A stretch of 64,000 nucleotides of DNA from Streptomyces sp. DH12 (lineage in GTDB: Bacteria; Actinomycetota; Actinomycetes; Streptomycetales; Streptomycetaceae). The translations under genes and the position numbers were made by a program. How positions within the stretch are numbered: the stretch's first letter is position 1; each line of letters starts with the position of its first letter. The DNA lies in assembly GCF_020873895.1 (NCBI RefSeq), contig NZ_JAHWGT010000017.1, positions 97,028-161,027 of the forward strand. Reading direction: 5' to 3'. Shown in pieces: positions 8,474 through 18,826 of the stretch. Below the pieces are notes generated by a model that ran no database searches, was not told the origin of the DNA, and saw only the letters and a list, made by a program, of their open reading frames with translations.

Positions 8474-8974
8474 ATGTCGGAGCGCAGACCGTACCGGGTG
8501 GGGTACGCACCGGGGGCCTACGACCTGTTCCACATAGGCCACTTGAACATCCTTCGCCACGCCAGGCAGCACTGCGACTACCTGGTGGCCGGAGTGGTGT
8601 CGGACGAGATGGCCGAGCGGGCCAAGGGCCACCGGCCGGTCATCCCGCTCATCGAGCGGCTGGAGATCGTCCGCAACATCAAGTACGTCGACGCGGCGTT
8701 CGTCGAGACGGTCCCGGACAAGCTGGAGACCTGGAAGCAGGTCCGGTTCGACGTCCTGTTCAAGGGGGACGACTGGCGCGGCACCCCCCGGGGCGAACGC
8801 CTGGAGCGGGACTTCGCCACCGTCGGCGTGGACGTCGTGTACTTCCCGTACACCGTCCACACCTCCAGCACCCAGCTGCGCCGCGCGCTGGACGCGCTGA
8901 CCCGCCAGGGGCCGCCGCAGGACCGGGCGGCGGCCGAGGGCGTCAGCGTGCCGGAGACGGCTCCGCGCCGGTGA
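8474..8974 (+). CDS. TagD-like cytidylyltransferase family protein
   Basis: 166 aa. Nucleotidyltransferase of the HxGH class: GAYDLFHIGHLNILRHA near the N-terminus binds the nucleotide triphosphate, and HTSSTQLRR near residue 135 matches the conserved (I)SSTxLR motif. Known relatives make CDP-glycerol (TagD), CDP-ethanolamine or ADP-heptose from a phosphorylated alcohol. The start at 8474 is chosen because a strong ribosome site (GAGGGGGG) lies just upstream and the protein then aligns with the family start. Its 3' end overlaps the convergent CDP-alcohol phosphatidyltransferase gene by 32 bp. A pathway in which this enzyme makes the CDP-alcohol used by that neighbour is plausible but inferred. 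Confidence 0.85.
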   Translation: MSERRPYRVGYAPGAYDLFHIGHLNILRHARQHCDYLVAGVVSDEMAERAKGHRPVIPLIERLEIVRNIKYVDAAFVETVPDKLETWKQVRFDVLFKGDDWRGTPRGERLERDFATVGVDVVYFPYTVHTSSTQLRRALDALTRQGPPQDRAAAEGVSVPETAPRR

Positions 8975-9743
8975 CCGGCTGGGCGGCCGGCCGGTCGAGC
9001 TCGCGGAACCACTTGGCGAGGAACAGCGGCAGGTAGAGGACGGCGGCGGCGCCGAGCAGCCCGTACCCCCACAGGAACAGCGGCCCGCCGCCCAGCAGCA
9101 GGAACACCAGGCAGAAGACCCCGTGGTCGACCGGGAGCAGCGCCACCGCCCGCAGGGTGGAGGGCGCCGGCGCCGGACCGCCCGGGGCCGCCTTCCGCTT
9201 GAGCTGCTCGGTGAGCAGCCCGCCGAAGAACGTCACGGTGGACGCGGTGAGGAAGACCAGCGGCACCAGCAGCACGACGTCCGCGCCCGTGCCGAAGTGC
9301 CCGGGGTGCCGGAAGAACGCGACGAGGACCGCGGTGTGCAGCGCGGTCGTCTTCGCGCAGTCCACGACGTGGTCGAGCCACTCGCCCGCTGGGCTGCCGC
9401 CGCCGCGCAGCCGCGCGAGCTGGCCGTCGGCGGAGTCGAAGGCGAAGCCCACGGCGAGCGCCAGCCACACCAGCGCGCCCGTCCACCACGTGGGCGGGGC
9501 CACGGCCACGGCGGCGACCCCGGCGAAGCTGAACGCCGCGCTGACAAGCGTGACCTGGTTGGGCGTGAGGCCGGCGACGTACGAGCCGGCCGCGAGGAAC
9601 CGGCCCGTGGGCCGGTTGACGAACCGGGAGTACAGGGACACCCCCTTGGCCGTCTTCTGCGCGCCGCCGAGCCGCGCCAGCGCCTGGCCCCACGACATCC
9701 GCGCCGCCACCGCGGCCGTACCGCCCGTCGTCCCCGCCACCAT
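8943..9743 (-). CDS. CDP-alcohol phosphatidyltransferase family membrane protein
   Basis: 266 aa with about six hydrophobic helices. It carries the full CDP-OH-P signature DG..AR........G...D...D in DSADGQLARLRG...GEWLDHVVD (about residues 100-125), which binds two metal ions and catalyses displacement of CMP from a CDP-alcohol. Substrates in the family include CDP-diacylglycerol and soluble CDP-alcohols. Pairing with a cytidylyltransferase suggests a soluble CDP-alcohol donor used to make a phosphodiester-linked lipid or glycan. The gene lies between the cytidylyltransferase and an LCP ligase gene, which fits an envelope-polymer role. Confidence 0.87.
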   Translation of the reverse strand: MVAGTTGGTAAVAARMSWGQALARLGGAQKTAKGVSLYSRFVNRPTGRFLAAGSYVAGLTPNQVTLVSAAFSFAGVAAVAVAPPTWWTGALVWLALAVGFAFDSADGQLARLRGGGSPAGEWLDHVVDCAKTTALHTAVLVAFFRHPGHFGTGADVVLLVPLVFLTASTVTFFGGLLTEQLKRKAAPGGPAPAPSTLRAVALLPVDHGVFCLVFLLLGGGPLFLWGYGLLGAAAVLYLPLFLAKWFRELDRPAAQPVTGAEPSPAR

Positions 9744-9821
9744 CCCGCCCCCTGTGCCACTCCGCCTGCCGGAGCGTTCATGATGACAGCCCCGCCCACG
9801 GCGCGGGGACGGACGCGGAGG

Positions 9822-9858
9822 CCGGCCCGCGCGGGCCGGGGGTCAGCCCGCGCGGGCC
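9822..9858. repeat. GC palindrome and partial repeat between LCP and CDP-OH genes
   Basis: A perfect 18-bp palindrome (ccggcccgcgcgggccgg, 9822-9839) is followed by a second copy of its core at 9846-9858. It lies just past the LCP stop (minus strand) and could form a stable hairpin ending that transcript. Confidence 0.4.
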
Positions 9859-9875
9859 AGGCGGATCGGCAGGGG

Positions 9876-10970
9876 TCAGCGGGCGGACGCCGGGGAGCGC
9901 CGCGCCGACGCCGGCACCGGGTCGTCCTCCCGCAGGGCCCGCCACAACTCGTCCGCCTGCGGCTGCGCCGGCACCACGCGGTTGGGGTCCGCCCGGTCGT
10001 ACGCGACGGGCAGCATCACCGTGTCCATCGACGCCGGGTCGATGCCCCGCATGCTCCGACCGAACTCGACGAGCGCGGGGAGCGACGCCAGTTCGGAGTC
10101 GGTCGTCAGCGACCCGGTCAGCGACTGGGCGATCCGGAACGACTTCGCCGGGCTGCCGAGCAGGTCCTGCCGCTGCACCTCGCGCAGCAGCGACGTGAGG
10201 AACTGCTGCTGGAGCCCTATGCGCCCCAGGTCGCTCCCGTCGCGGTAGCCGTAGCGGGTACGGACGAACTTCAGCGACTCGGTGCCGTCCAACCGGTGCG
10301 TGCCGGGCTCCAGGGCGAAGCCGCCCTTGGTGTCGCGGATCGGCTCCCGCACCTCGACGGTCACCCCGCCCAGCTCGTCGACGAGCTCCTTGAAGCCCGC
10401 GAAGTCGATCTCCATGAGGTGGTCGATGCGGACACCGGACATCTTCTCCACCGTCTTCACCACGCAGGCCGGGCCGCCCGTCGTGTAGACGGAGTTGAAC
10501 ATGACGCGGGACGCCGGCCCGCTCTCGCCGCCGCCGGGCCGGGGGCAGGCGGGGCGGTCCACCAGGGTGTCGCGGGGGATGCTCACCGCGACCGCGTCCG
10601 CCCGGTTCGCCGACACGTGCACCACCAGCGCGGTGTCGGAGCGGGCGCCGCCCACGTCACCGGCGTCGAGCGCGGCGTTCTCACCGGCCCGCGAGTCCGA
10701 CCCCAGCACCAGCAGGTTGGTCGCGCCGAGCGCGCCGGGCGCCTTCTGCGGCCGGTCGTCGCCCAGGGCGCGGCCGATGTCCACGCCTGTGAGGCCGCCG
10801 TCGAGGCTCCGGTACGCCCACCAGCCGGCCGCGGCCGCGCCCAGCAGGACGACGGCGCACCCGGCGCCCGCGAGGCGCCACCCGCGCCGCCGCCGACCGG
10901 CCCGGCGCCCGGGCGCCGGCGGCGGGCCGGAGCCCTCCGCCCCGTCGACCGTCTCGTTGGTGTCCGGCAT
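9876..10970 (-). CDS. LytR-CpsA-Psr (LCP) family protein
   Basis: 364 aa. LCP proteins transfer undecaprenyl-PP-linked polymers (teichoic acids, capsule, arabinogalactan-like glycans) to the C6 hydroxyl of peptidoglycan MurNAc outside the membrane. One N-terminal membrane helix (about residues 30-52), then the LCP domain: TNLLVLGSDSRAGE, AVAVSIPRDTLV, the VEKMSGVRIDHLMEIDFAGFKELVDELGGV block, and ESLKFVRTRYG..DLGRIGLQQ with the conserved Arg residues. No LytR_C domain. ATG at 10970 follows an AGGGGGG ribosome site. Placement next to the Wzx/Wzy/Wzz genes suggests it attaches that locus's polymer. Confidence 0.92.
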   Translation of the reverse strand: MPDTNETVDGAEGSGPPPAPGRRAGRRRRGWRLAGAGCAVVLLGAAAAGWWAYRSLDGGLTGVDIGRALGDDRPQKAPGALGATNLLVLGSDSRAGENAALDAGDVGGARSDTALVVHVSANRADAVAVSIPRDTLVDRPACPRPGGGESGPASRVMFNSVYTTGGPACVVKTVEKMSGVRIDHLMEIDFAGFKELVDELGGVTVEVREPIRDTKGGFALEPGTHRLDGTESLKFVRTRYGYRDGSDLGRIGLQQQFLTSLLREVQRQDLLGSPAKSFRIAQSLTGSLTTDSELASLPALVEFGRSMRGIDPASMDTVMLPVAYDRADPNRVVPAQPQADELWRALREDDPVPASARRSPASAR

Positions 10971-11049
10971 CGATGGCCCCCCTGCTCGCTGTGCTGACGC
11001 GCCGGCCCGCCCACGCGTACGGCCCCCCCCGGGCCCGACCGGTCGGTGA

Positions 11050-11055
11050 ACTATA
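11050..11055 (-). promoter_or_regulatory. Candidate -10 box for the LCP gene
   Basis: On the minus strand the hexamer TATAGT, close to consensus TAnnnT, lies about 80 bases before the LCP start. No convincing -35 box was found, so this is tentative. Confidence 0.3.
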
Positions 11056-11105
11056 AACGTCCCCCCGCGGCACGGGGAGGCCCGAGCACCCGGCACCGCA
11101 CGCGA

Positions 11106-11140
11106 GAGGGGCGCCGCACCGGACCGGTGCGGCGCCCCTC
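11106..11140 (-). terminator. Strong hairpin terminator after the POT transporter
   Basis: Two perfectly complementary 17-base arms (gaggggcgccgcaccgg and ccggtgcggcgcccctc) are separated by a single base and lie 24 bases past the transporter stop. There is no U-run, as is common for Streptomyces terminators. It may also insulate the LCP promoter region. Confidence 0.8.
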
Positions 11141-11164
11141 GTCGGGTGCGGGGGAGCGGGTGCG

Positions 11165-12685
<1,521 letters not shown>

Positions 12686-13097
12686 GGTCGATCCTTGTTC
12701 GTTCGGGACGCTCGTCGCTTTGTGGGCGACCCGCGCCCGCTCCGGGGCGGCCGGCACCGGCACGGTCGCAGCCGTGCCGGGATCCACACCCCGCCGCGTC
12801 ATCGCGCGGAGGAGCCCGGCCAACAGGTCATTCCTACGCCGAGCAGAAAAGAGACCTTTGGTGCGTCAACGAGTGATGCCGCCAAAGGTCCCCGATTGCC
12901 TACTACAAGCGTCTCGCCACCATACGCCACGACACTGCGGCATATGGAAGGACTTGAGACATGGATCACAGGTGGCGGTGGAACCGCGTACCCAGTTTCT
13001 AAGGTCATTTCCAGGATGTCATCGATGACACCCAGGTATGGACGATCTTGACGCGATCTCTCCACGACCCGCACGCCCCGCGGACTACCATCACCCC
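12686..13097. other. Divergent intergenic region (POT transporter / response regulator)
   Basis: 412 bases, noticeably less GC-rich than the flanks, with no credible ORF. It holds the hairpin at 12853-12890. A candidate -10 (TACCAT, 13086-13091) lies six bases before the response-regulator ATG and suggests a leaderless transcript. Confidence 0.5.
12853..12890 (-). terminator. Terminator-like hairpin in the POT transporter leader
   Basis: Read on the minus strand: GACCTTTGG, 20 bases, CCAAAGGTC (perfect 9-base arms), then the T-rich tract TCTCTTTTCT. It lies about 168 bases before the transporter start. No other minus-strand gene lies upstream, so it would act on the transporter's own leader transcript (attenuation), or it is a DNA operator. 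Confidence 0.45.
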
Positions 13098-13778
13098 ATG
13101 ACGCGTGTACTGCTCGCCGAGGACGACGCATCGATCTCGGAACCGCTGGCCCGCGCGCTGCGGCGCGAGGGGTACGAGGTCGAGGTGCGCGAGGACGGCC
13201 CCAGCGCGCTCGACACCGGACTGAAGGGCGCCGTCGACCTCGTCGTGCTCGACCTGGGCCTGCCCGGCATGGACGGGCTGGAGGTCGCCCGCCGGCTCCG
13301 CTCCGAGGGCCACACCGTCCCGATCCTCGTCCTGACGGCCCGCGCCGACGAGGTCGACACGGTCGTCGGCCTCGACGCCGGCGCCGACGACTACGTCACC
13401 AAGCCGTTCCGCCTCGCCGAGCTGCTCGCCCGCGTCCGCGCCCTGCTGCGGCGCGGCGCCACCGAGCCCGCCCCGCAGCCGCCGTCCACGCACGGCGTGC
13501 GCATCGACGTCGAGTCGCACCGCGCCTGGATGGGCGACGAGGAGCTCCAGCTCACCGCGAAGGAGTTCGACCTGCTGCGGGTCCTGGTCCGCGACGCCGG
13601 CCGGGTCGTCACCCGCGACCAGCTGATGCGCGAGGTCTGGGACACCACCTGGTGGTCGTCCACCAAGACCCTCGACATGCACATCTCGTGGCTCCGCAAG
13701 AAGCTCGGCGACGACGCGGCGAACCCCCGGTACATCGCGACCGTCCGCGGCGTCGGCTTCCGCTTCGAGAAGAGCTGA
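13098..13778 (+). CDS. OmpR/PhoB-family response regulator
   Basis: 226 aa. Receiver domain with acidic pocket E8-D9-D10, phospho-acceptor D52 (VVLDLGLPG) and K102 (YVTKPF). A winged-helix DNA-binding domain follows (ELQLTAKEFDLLRVLVRDAGRVVTRDQL, TLDMHISWLRKKLG, YIATVRGVGFRF). The ATG at 13098 is chosen by family alignment; there is no Shine-Dalgarno, but a TACCAT box six bases upstream fits a leaderless mRNA. The cognate kinase follows 13 bases downstream. Signal and targets are unknown. Confidence 0.93.
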   Translation: MTRVLLAEDDASISEPLARALRREGYEVEVREDGPSALDTGLKGAVDLVVLDLGLPGMDGLEVARRLRSEGHTVPILVLTARADEVDTVVGLDAGADDYVTKPFRLAELLARVRALLRRGATEPAPQPPSTHGVRIDVESHRAWMGDEELQLTAKEFDLLRVLVRDAGRVVTRDQLMREVWDTTWWSSTKTLDMHISWLRKKLGDDAANPRYIATVRGVGFRFEKS

Positions 13779-13791
13779 GGCGGACCTCTCC

Positions 13792-15063
13792 GTGCGCCGC
13801 CGCCTGATCAGCTCCACGCTCGCCGTGGTCCTGGTCGTCATCTCCGTCTTCGGGGTCTCCCTCGTCATCGTCGAGACCCGCACCATCACGAGCAGCGCGC
13901 AGGAGAGCGTCGAGCTGGAGGCGATGCGGCTCGCCGGGATCGTCGACGGCCGCCTCATCGGCGGCGAGCCCGTCGACCCCGGCATCCTCTCCGACCACGG
14001 CGGCGCCGACCGGTACGCCCGCATCGAGATCCCCGGCCGCCCGCCCGTCGAGGTGGGCACCCGCCCCGAGGGCGGCGTCATCCGCGGCACCGCCGTCGGC
14101 GAGCGCGGCGAACGGGTCGTCGTCGAGGAGTCCCGCTCGTCGGTGACCCGCGAGGTCGGCCGTACGCTCCTGATCATCGGCGCGGTCGCGCTGCTCGCGG
14201 TCGTCGCCGCCGTCCTGCTCGCCCTGCGCCAGGCCAACCGGCTGGCGTCGCCCCTCACCGACCTCGCCGAGACCGCCGAACGGCTCGGCTCCGGCGACCC
14301 CAGGCCGCGCCACCGGCGGTACGGGGTGCCCGAACTGGACCGGGTCGCCGACGTCCTCGACGCCTCCGCCGAACGCATCGCCCGGATGCTCACCGCCGAG
14401 CGCCGGCTCGCCGCCGACGCCTCCCACCAGCTGCGCACCCCGCTGACCGCGCTGTCGATGCGGCTGGAGGAGATCTCCGAAACCGACGACCTGGAGACGG
14501 TCCGCGAGGAGGCGACGATCGCGCTCGCCCAGGTGGAGCGGCTCACCGACGTCGTCCAGCGGCTCCTGACCAACGCGCGCGACCCGCGCACGGGCTCCGC
14601 GGTCGGCTTCGACCTCGACGAGGTCGTCAAGCAGCAGATCGAGGAGTGGCGGCCCGCGTACCGCAGCGCCGGCCGGGCCATCGTCCGCTCCGGCCGCACC
14701 GGCATGCGCGCCGTCGGCACCCCCGGCGCCGTCGCCCAGGTGCTGGCCGCGCTGATCGAGAACTCGCTCATGCACGGCGGCGGCACGGTCGCCCTGCGCA
14801 CCCGCGTCACCGGCAACCAGGCCGTCGTCGAGGTCACCGACGAGGGGCCCGGCGTCCCCGCCGACCTCGGCGCGCGGATCTTCGAGCGGACCATCAGCGG
14901 CCGCAACTCCACCGGCATCGGCCTGGCCGTCGCCCGCGACCTCGCCGAGGCGGACGGCGGACGGCTGGAACTGGTCCAGCTCAAGCCGGCCGTCTTCGCC
15001 CTCTTCCTGAGCCGCGAGTCACGCCGCCGCGACGAGGAGGCCCCGCAGCGGCCCATCCGCTAG
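13792..15063 (+). CDS. Sensor histidine kinase
   Basis: 423 aa. N-terminal helix at residues 7-27, a short extracytoplasmic sensor region to ~120, second helix ~125-145, HAMP-like linker to ~195. HisKA box DASHQLRTPLTAL with phospho-accepting H212. HATPase_c has the N box ENSLMHGGG, G1 DEGPGVP and G2 GIGLAVARDLAEADGG. GTG start 13 bases after the response-regulator stop, so the pair forms an operon. The small sensor domain (~95 residues) has no recognisable ligand fold. Confidence 0.93.
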   Translation: MRRRLISSTLAVVLVVISVFGVSLVIVETRTITSSAQESVELEAMRLAGIVDGRLIGGEPVDPGILSDHGGADRYARIEIPGRPPVEVGTRPEGGVIRGTAVGERGERVVVEESRSSVTREVGRTLLIIGAVALLAVVAAVLLALRQANRLASPLTDLAETAERLGSGDPRPRHRRYGVPELDRVADVLDASAERIARMLTAERRLAADASHQLRTPLTALSMRLEEISETDDLETVREEATIALAQVERLTDVVQRLLTNARDPRTGSAVGFDLDEVVKQQIEEWRPAYRSAGRAIVRSGRTGMRAVGTPGAVAQVLAALIENSLMHGGGTVALRTRVTGNQAVVEVTDEGPGVPADLGARIFERTISGRNSTGIGLAVARDLAEADGGRLELVQLKPAVFALFLSRESRRRDEEAPQRPIR

Positions 15064-15250
15064 GCCGCGGGGCCGCGGGGCCGCGCCGGGCGCGGGCGGG
15101 CGCGACTGGGCGTCGTCGTGCCGGGCGCGGCGGGAGCCGTCGTGCCGGGGCGGTGGGCGCTGGGCCCGGGGGCGGTGGGAGCGGGGCGGCGGGCGCGGGC
15201 CGGTGGTGCGCCGGGCGCGACCCCCGCCGTCGGGACCGGCGCCGCGGGCG

Positions 15251-15805
15251 TCAGGGGAGGCGCGGGCCCACCGGGGCCGGGGACTCCTCCGGCCGCCGCT
15301 GCTCCAGGATCGCCGGGCCCGCCGTGGCGGCCCCGGCCTCCCCGTCCTCCGCACCGGCCCCCGCCTGAGCGCCCGGGACCGCCCGGAACACCCACGTGCG
15401 GTAGGACCAGAACCGGAACAGCGTCCCTATGCCGATCCCGATGAACTTGAAGACGTTGTTCTGCAGCGGGCTGTCCCACCCGAAACCGTAGGTCGCGGCG
15501 TACAGGATCCCGTTCTCGATCACCATTCCGGCGGCGCTGAACGCGAAGAACAACGACGCCTCACGCGTCCGCCGCGTCTTGTCCCGGTCCCGATAGGTGA
15601 AGTGGCGGAAACCGACGTAGTTGCAGGCGATGGCGATGACCGTGGCCAGCAGGCTGGCCCGGACGACGGGCAGGTCGGTGGTCTGGCGCAGCACGTTGAA
15701 GGCGGCCATGTTCACCAGGAAACCGATGCCGCCGACGACACCGAATTTCGCTATCTCACGGACGAGCTGTTCCAGCCGCACCCGAAGGGCGCTCTGCGCA
15801 CTCAT
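15251..15805 (-). CDS. GtrA-family membrane protein
   Basis: 184 aa with four membrane helices: KFGVVGGIGFLVNMAAFNVL, LLATVIAIACNYVGFRHFTY, ASLFFAFSAAGMVIENGILY, and NVFKFIGIGIGTLFRFWSYRTWVF. The NYxxxRxxxF and FRFWSYRxWVF patterns are the GtrA signature. GtrA proteins are thought to flip or present polyprenyl-phosphate sugars for cell-wall glycosylation. The last ~40 residues are a polar Ala/Gly/Pro tail. Convergent with the histidine kinase gene (a 187-base GC-rich gap with short repeats) and divergent from purK. Confidence 0.9.
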   Translation of the reverse strand: MSAQSALRVRLEQLVREIAKFGVVGGIGFLVNMAAFNVLRQTTDLPVVRASLLATVIAIACNYVGFRHFTYRDRDKTRRTREASLFFAFSAAGMVIENGILYAATYGFGWDSPLQNNVFKFIGIGIGTLFRFWSYRTWVFRAVPGAQAGAGAEDGEAGAATAGPAILEQRRPEESPAPVGPRLP

Positions 15806-15955
15806 AATGATCTTTCAATCCCGTCCGCCGGTCGCATGCGTCAACCCGGTCATGCTAACCATCACCCGCCCGGCCACGCGCGGACGCGGACGCCGCGCGG
15901 CCGCCCGCGCCGCCCACCGTGCCGGGTCCCGGTGGCCGGCGGATACCCTGGGAGG

Positions 15956-17107
15956 GTGACGTTCCCGGTAGTCGGCATGGTCGGCGGCGGCCAGCTCGCC
16001 CGTATGACCCACGAGGCGGGCATCCCCCTCGGCATCAGATTCAGGCTTCTCAGTGACACTCCCCAGGACTCGGCGGCACAGGTCGTGAGCGACGTCGTCA
16101 TCGGCGACTACCGCGACCTGGACACGCTGCGCGCGTTCGCGCGCGGATGTGACGTGATCACCTTCGACCACGAGCACGTGCCCACCGAGCACCTGCGGGC
16201 CCTGGAGGCGGACGGCATCCCCGTCCGCCCGGGGCCCGACGCGCTGGTGCACGCCCAGGACAAGGGCGTGATGCGGGCGAAGCTCGACGCGATCGGCGCG
16301 CCCTGCCCGCGCCACCGCATCGTCGCGGACCCGGCCGACGCGGCGGCGTTCGCGGCGGAGGGCGGCGGGGAGGGCGACGGCTTCCCGATCATCCTCAAGA
16401 CGGTCCGCGGCGGGTACGACGGCAAGGGCGTGTGGTTCGTCCGCTCGCGGGACGAGGCGCGCGACGCGTTCCTCGCCGGCGTGCCGGTCCTCGCCGAGGA
16501 GAAGGTCGACTTCGTCCGCGAGCTCGCGGCGAACGTCGTCCGCTCCCCGCACGGCCAGGCCGTGGCGTACCCCGTCGTGGAGTCCCGGCAGGTCGACGGC
16601 GTCTGCGACACGGTGATCGCGCCCGCGCCCGACCTCTCCGCCGAGCTGGCCGGCCAGGCCCAGGAGCTCGCGCTGCGCATCGCCCGCGAGCTGGACGTCG
16701 TCGGCCACCTCGCCGTCGAGCTGTTCGAGACCCGCGACGGCCGCATCCTCGTCAACGAGCTCGCCATGCGCCCGCACAACTCCGGCCACTGGACCCAGGA
16801 CGGCGCGGTCACCTCCCAGTTCGCCAACCACCTGCGGGCCGTCCTCGACCTGCCCCTCGGCGACCCGCGCCCCCGCGCGCGGTGGACGGTCATGGCGAAC
16901 GTCCTCGGCGGCGACTACCCGGACATGTACCAGGCGTACCTGCACTGCATGGCCAGGGACCCGCAGCTGAAGATCCACATGTACGGCAAGGACGTGAAGC
17001 CCGGCCGCAAGGTGGGCCACGTCAACACCCACGGCGACGACCTGGACGACGTGCTGGAGCGCGCCGCCCACGCCGCCGGCTACCTGCGAGGAACGATCGT
17101 TGAGTAA
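15956..17107 (+). CDS. purK: 5-(carboxyamino)imidazole ribonucleotide synthase
   Basis: 383 aa, the usual PurK length. ATP-grasp enzyme that converts AIR, bicarbonate and ATP to N5-CAIR in purine synthesis. N-terminal [16 protein letters not shown] binds the nucleotide edge. The ATP-grasp core has [15 protein letters not shown] and the C-terminal lobe has [31 protein letters not shown], diagnostic of PurK. GTG start at 15956. A GGGAGG lies directly against the start with no spacer and a TACCCT box ends six bases before, so the mRNA may be leaderless. Overlaps purE by 8 bases. Confidence 0.96.
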   Translation: MTFPVVGMVGGGQLARMTHEAGIPLGIRFRLLSDTPQDSAAQVVSDVVIGDYRDLDTLRAFARGCDVITFDHEHVPTEHLRALEADGIPVRPGPDALVHAQDKGVMRAKLDAIGAPCPRHRIVADPADAAAFAAEGGGEGDGFPIILKTVRGGYDGKGVWFVRSRDEARDAFLAGVPVLAEEKVDFVRELAANVVRSPHGQAVAYPVVESRQVDGVCDTVIAPAPDLSAELAGQAQELALRIARELDVVGHLAVELFETRDGRILVNELAMRPHNSGHWTQDGAVTSQFANHLRAVLDLPLGDPRPRARWTVMANVLGGDYPDMYQAYLHCMARDPQLKIHMYGKDVKPGRKVGHVNTHGDDLDDVLERAAHAAGYLRGTIVE

Positions 17108-17633
17108 CGCACCCGGGCCGCTGGTGGGCATCGTCATGGGCTCGGACTCCGACTGGCCCGTCATGGAGGCCGCCGCTCAGGCGCTCGACGAGTTCGAGGT
17201 CCCCTACGAGGTCGACGTCGTCTCCGCGCACCGCATGCCGCGCGAGATGGTCGCCTACGGCGAGGGCGCCGCCGACCGCGGTCTGAAGGCGGTCATCGCG
17301 GGAGCCGGCGGCGCCGCGCACCTGCCGGGCATGCTCGCCTCCGTCACGCCGCTGCCGGTGATCGGCGTGCCGGTGCCGCTGAAGTACCTCGACGGCATGG
17401 ACTCGCTCCTGTCGATCGTGCAGATGCCGGCCGGCGTCCCCGTCGCCACGGTCTCCGTGGCCGGCGCGCGCAACGCCGGACTGCTCGCGGTGCGGATGCT
17501 CGCCGCGCACGACCCGGACCTGCTGGCCCGGATGAAGGAGTTCCAGCAGGTCCTGAACGACCAGGCGACGGAGAAGGGCAGGCGGCTGCGGTCGAAGGTC
17601 GAGGGCTCCGCGTCCTTCGGCTTCGCCCGGTGA
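17100..17633 (+). CDS. purE: N5-CAIR mutase (class I PurE)
   Basis: 177 aa. Converts N5-CAIR to CAIR, the step after PurK. Key motifs: [17 protein letters not shown] (phosphate loop), SAHRMP (catalytic His) and [13 protein letters not shown], all in the class I arrangement. The start is an unusual TTG at 17100, preceded by a GAGGAA ribosome site and overlapping the purK 3' end. The next in-frame start would cut away part of the phosphate-binding loop, so TTG is preferred. Its stop overlaps the GTG of the dipeptidase gene. Confidence 0.95.
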   Translation: MSNAPGPLVGIVMGSDSDWPVMEAAAQALDEFEVPYEVDVVSAHRMPREMVAYGEGAADRGLKAVIAGAGGAAHLPGMLASVTPLPVIGVPVPLKYLDGMDSLLSIVQMPAGVPVATVSVAGARNAGLLAVRMLAAHDPDLLARMKEFQQVLNDQATEKGRRLRSKVEGSASFGFAR

Positions 17634-18826
17634 GCGCCGCCGCCCGCCTGCTCGGCGAGGCCCTCGACCTCCTCGCCGAGCACCCCGTCGTCGACGGCCA
17701 CAACGACCTGCCGTGGGCGCTGCGCGAGAAGGCCGGCTACGACCTGGACCGGCTCGACGTCGCCGCCGACCAGCGCGGCCGGCTCCACACCGACCTGCCG
17801 CGGCTGCGCGCGGGCCGGGTGGGCGCCCAGTTCTGGTCGGTGTACGTACGCAGCGACATGGCCGGCGACGACGCGGTCAGCGCCACCCTGGAGCAGATCG
17901 ACTGCGTCGACCGGCTGCTGGCCCGCCACCCGGCGGAGCTGGCGCCCGCGCTGACCGCGGACGACGTGGAGGCGGCCCGCGCCGAGGGCCGCATCGCGTC
18001 CCTCAAGGGCGCCGAGGGCGGGCACTCCATCAACAACTCCCTCGCCACCCTGCGCGCCCTGTACGCGCTCGGCGTGCGGTACATGACGCTCACGCACAAC
18101 GACAACATCGCCTGGGCCGACTCGGCGACCGACGTCCCCGGCGTCGGCGGGCTGTCCGCGTTCGGCCGCGAGGTGGTGCGGGAGATGAACCGGCTGGGCA
18201 TGCTCGTCGACCTCTCCCACGTCGCGGCGACGACGATGCGCGACGCCCTGGACACCACCGAGGCGCCGGTCGTCTTCTCCCACTCGTCGGCCCGCGAGGT
18301 CTGCGACCACCCGCGCAACGTCCCCGACGACGTGCTGGAGCGGCTGCCCGGCAACGGCGGCGTCGCCATGGCGACGTTCGTACCGAAGTTCATCCTGCCC
18401 GCCGCGGTGGAGTGGACCGCCCGCGCCGACGAGAACCTGCGCGCGCACGGCTTCCACCACCTGGACACCACGCCGGAGGCGATGCGGCTGCACGCGGCCT
18501 TCGAGGAGGCGCACCCGCGCCCCGTGGCGACGGTCGCGACGGTCGCCGACCACCTGGACCACATGCGGGACGTCGCCGGCGTCGACCACGTCGGCATCGG
18601 CGGCGACTACGACGGCACGGCGTTCACCCCGTCGGGCCTCGACGACGTGTCGGGGTACCCGAACCTCGTCGCCGAGCTCCTCGCCCGCCGCTGGTCCCGC
18701 GCCGACGTGGCCAAGGTGACCTGGGGCAACGCCGTGCGGGTCCTGCGTGACGCGGAGGCGGTCGCCCGCGACGCGGCGTCCCGCCGGGGGCCCTCGACGG
18801 CGACCCTGGGCGAGCTGGACGGCTGA
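17630..18826 (+). CDS. Membrane dipeptidase family (M19) protein
   Basis: 398 aa. Zinc amidohydrolase-fold dipeptidase related to renal dipeptidase; cleaves dipeptides, including those with D-residues. Metal-ligand motifs appear in order: [10 protein letters not shown] (HxD), LKGAEGGHS (bridging Glu), [11 protein letters not shown] (His), VFSHSSA (His), and [10 protein letters not shown] (Asp). No signal peptide, so probably cytoplasmic. GTG start overlaps the purE stop by 4 bases, giving a purK-purE-dipeptidase operon. The functional link to purine synthesis is not obvious. Confidence 0.93.
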   Translation: MSAAARLLGEALDLLAEHPVVDGHNDLPWALREKAGYDLDRLDVAADQRGRLHTDLPRLRAGRVGAQFWSVYVRSDMAGDDAVSATLEQIDCVDRLLARHPAELAPALTADDVEAARAEGRIASLKGAEGGHSINNSLATLRALYALGVRYMTLTHNDNIAWADSATDVPGVGGLSAFGREVVREMNRLGMLVDLSHVAATTMRDALDTTEAPVVFSHSSAREVCDHPRNVPDDVLERLPGNGGVAMATFVPKFILPAAVEWTARADENLRAHGFHHLDTTPEAMRLHAAFEEAHPRPVATVATVADHLDHMRDVAGVDHVGIGGDYDGTAFTPSGLDDVSGYPNLVAELLARRWSRADVAKVTWGNAVRVLRDAEAVARDAASRRGPSTATLGELDG

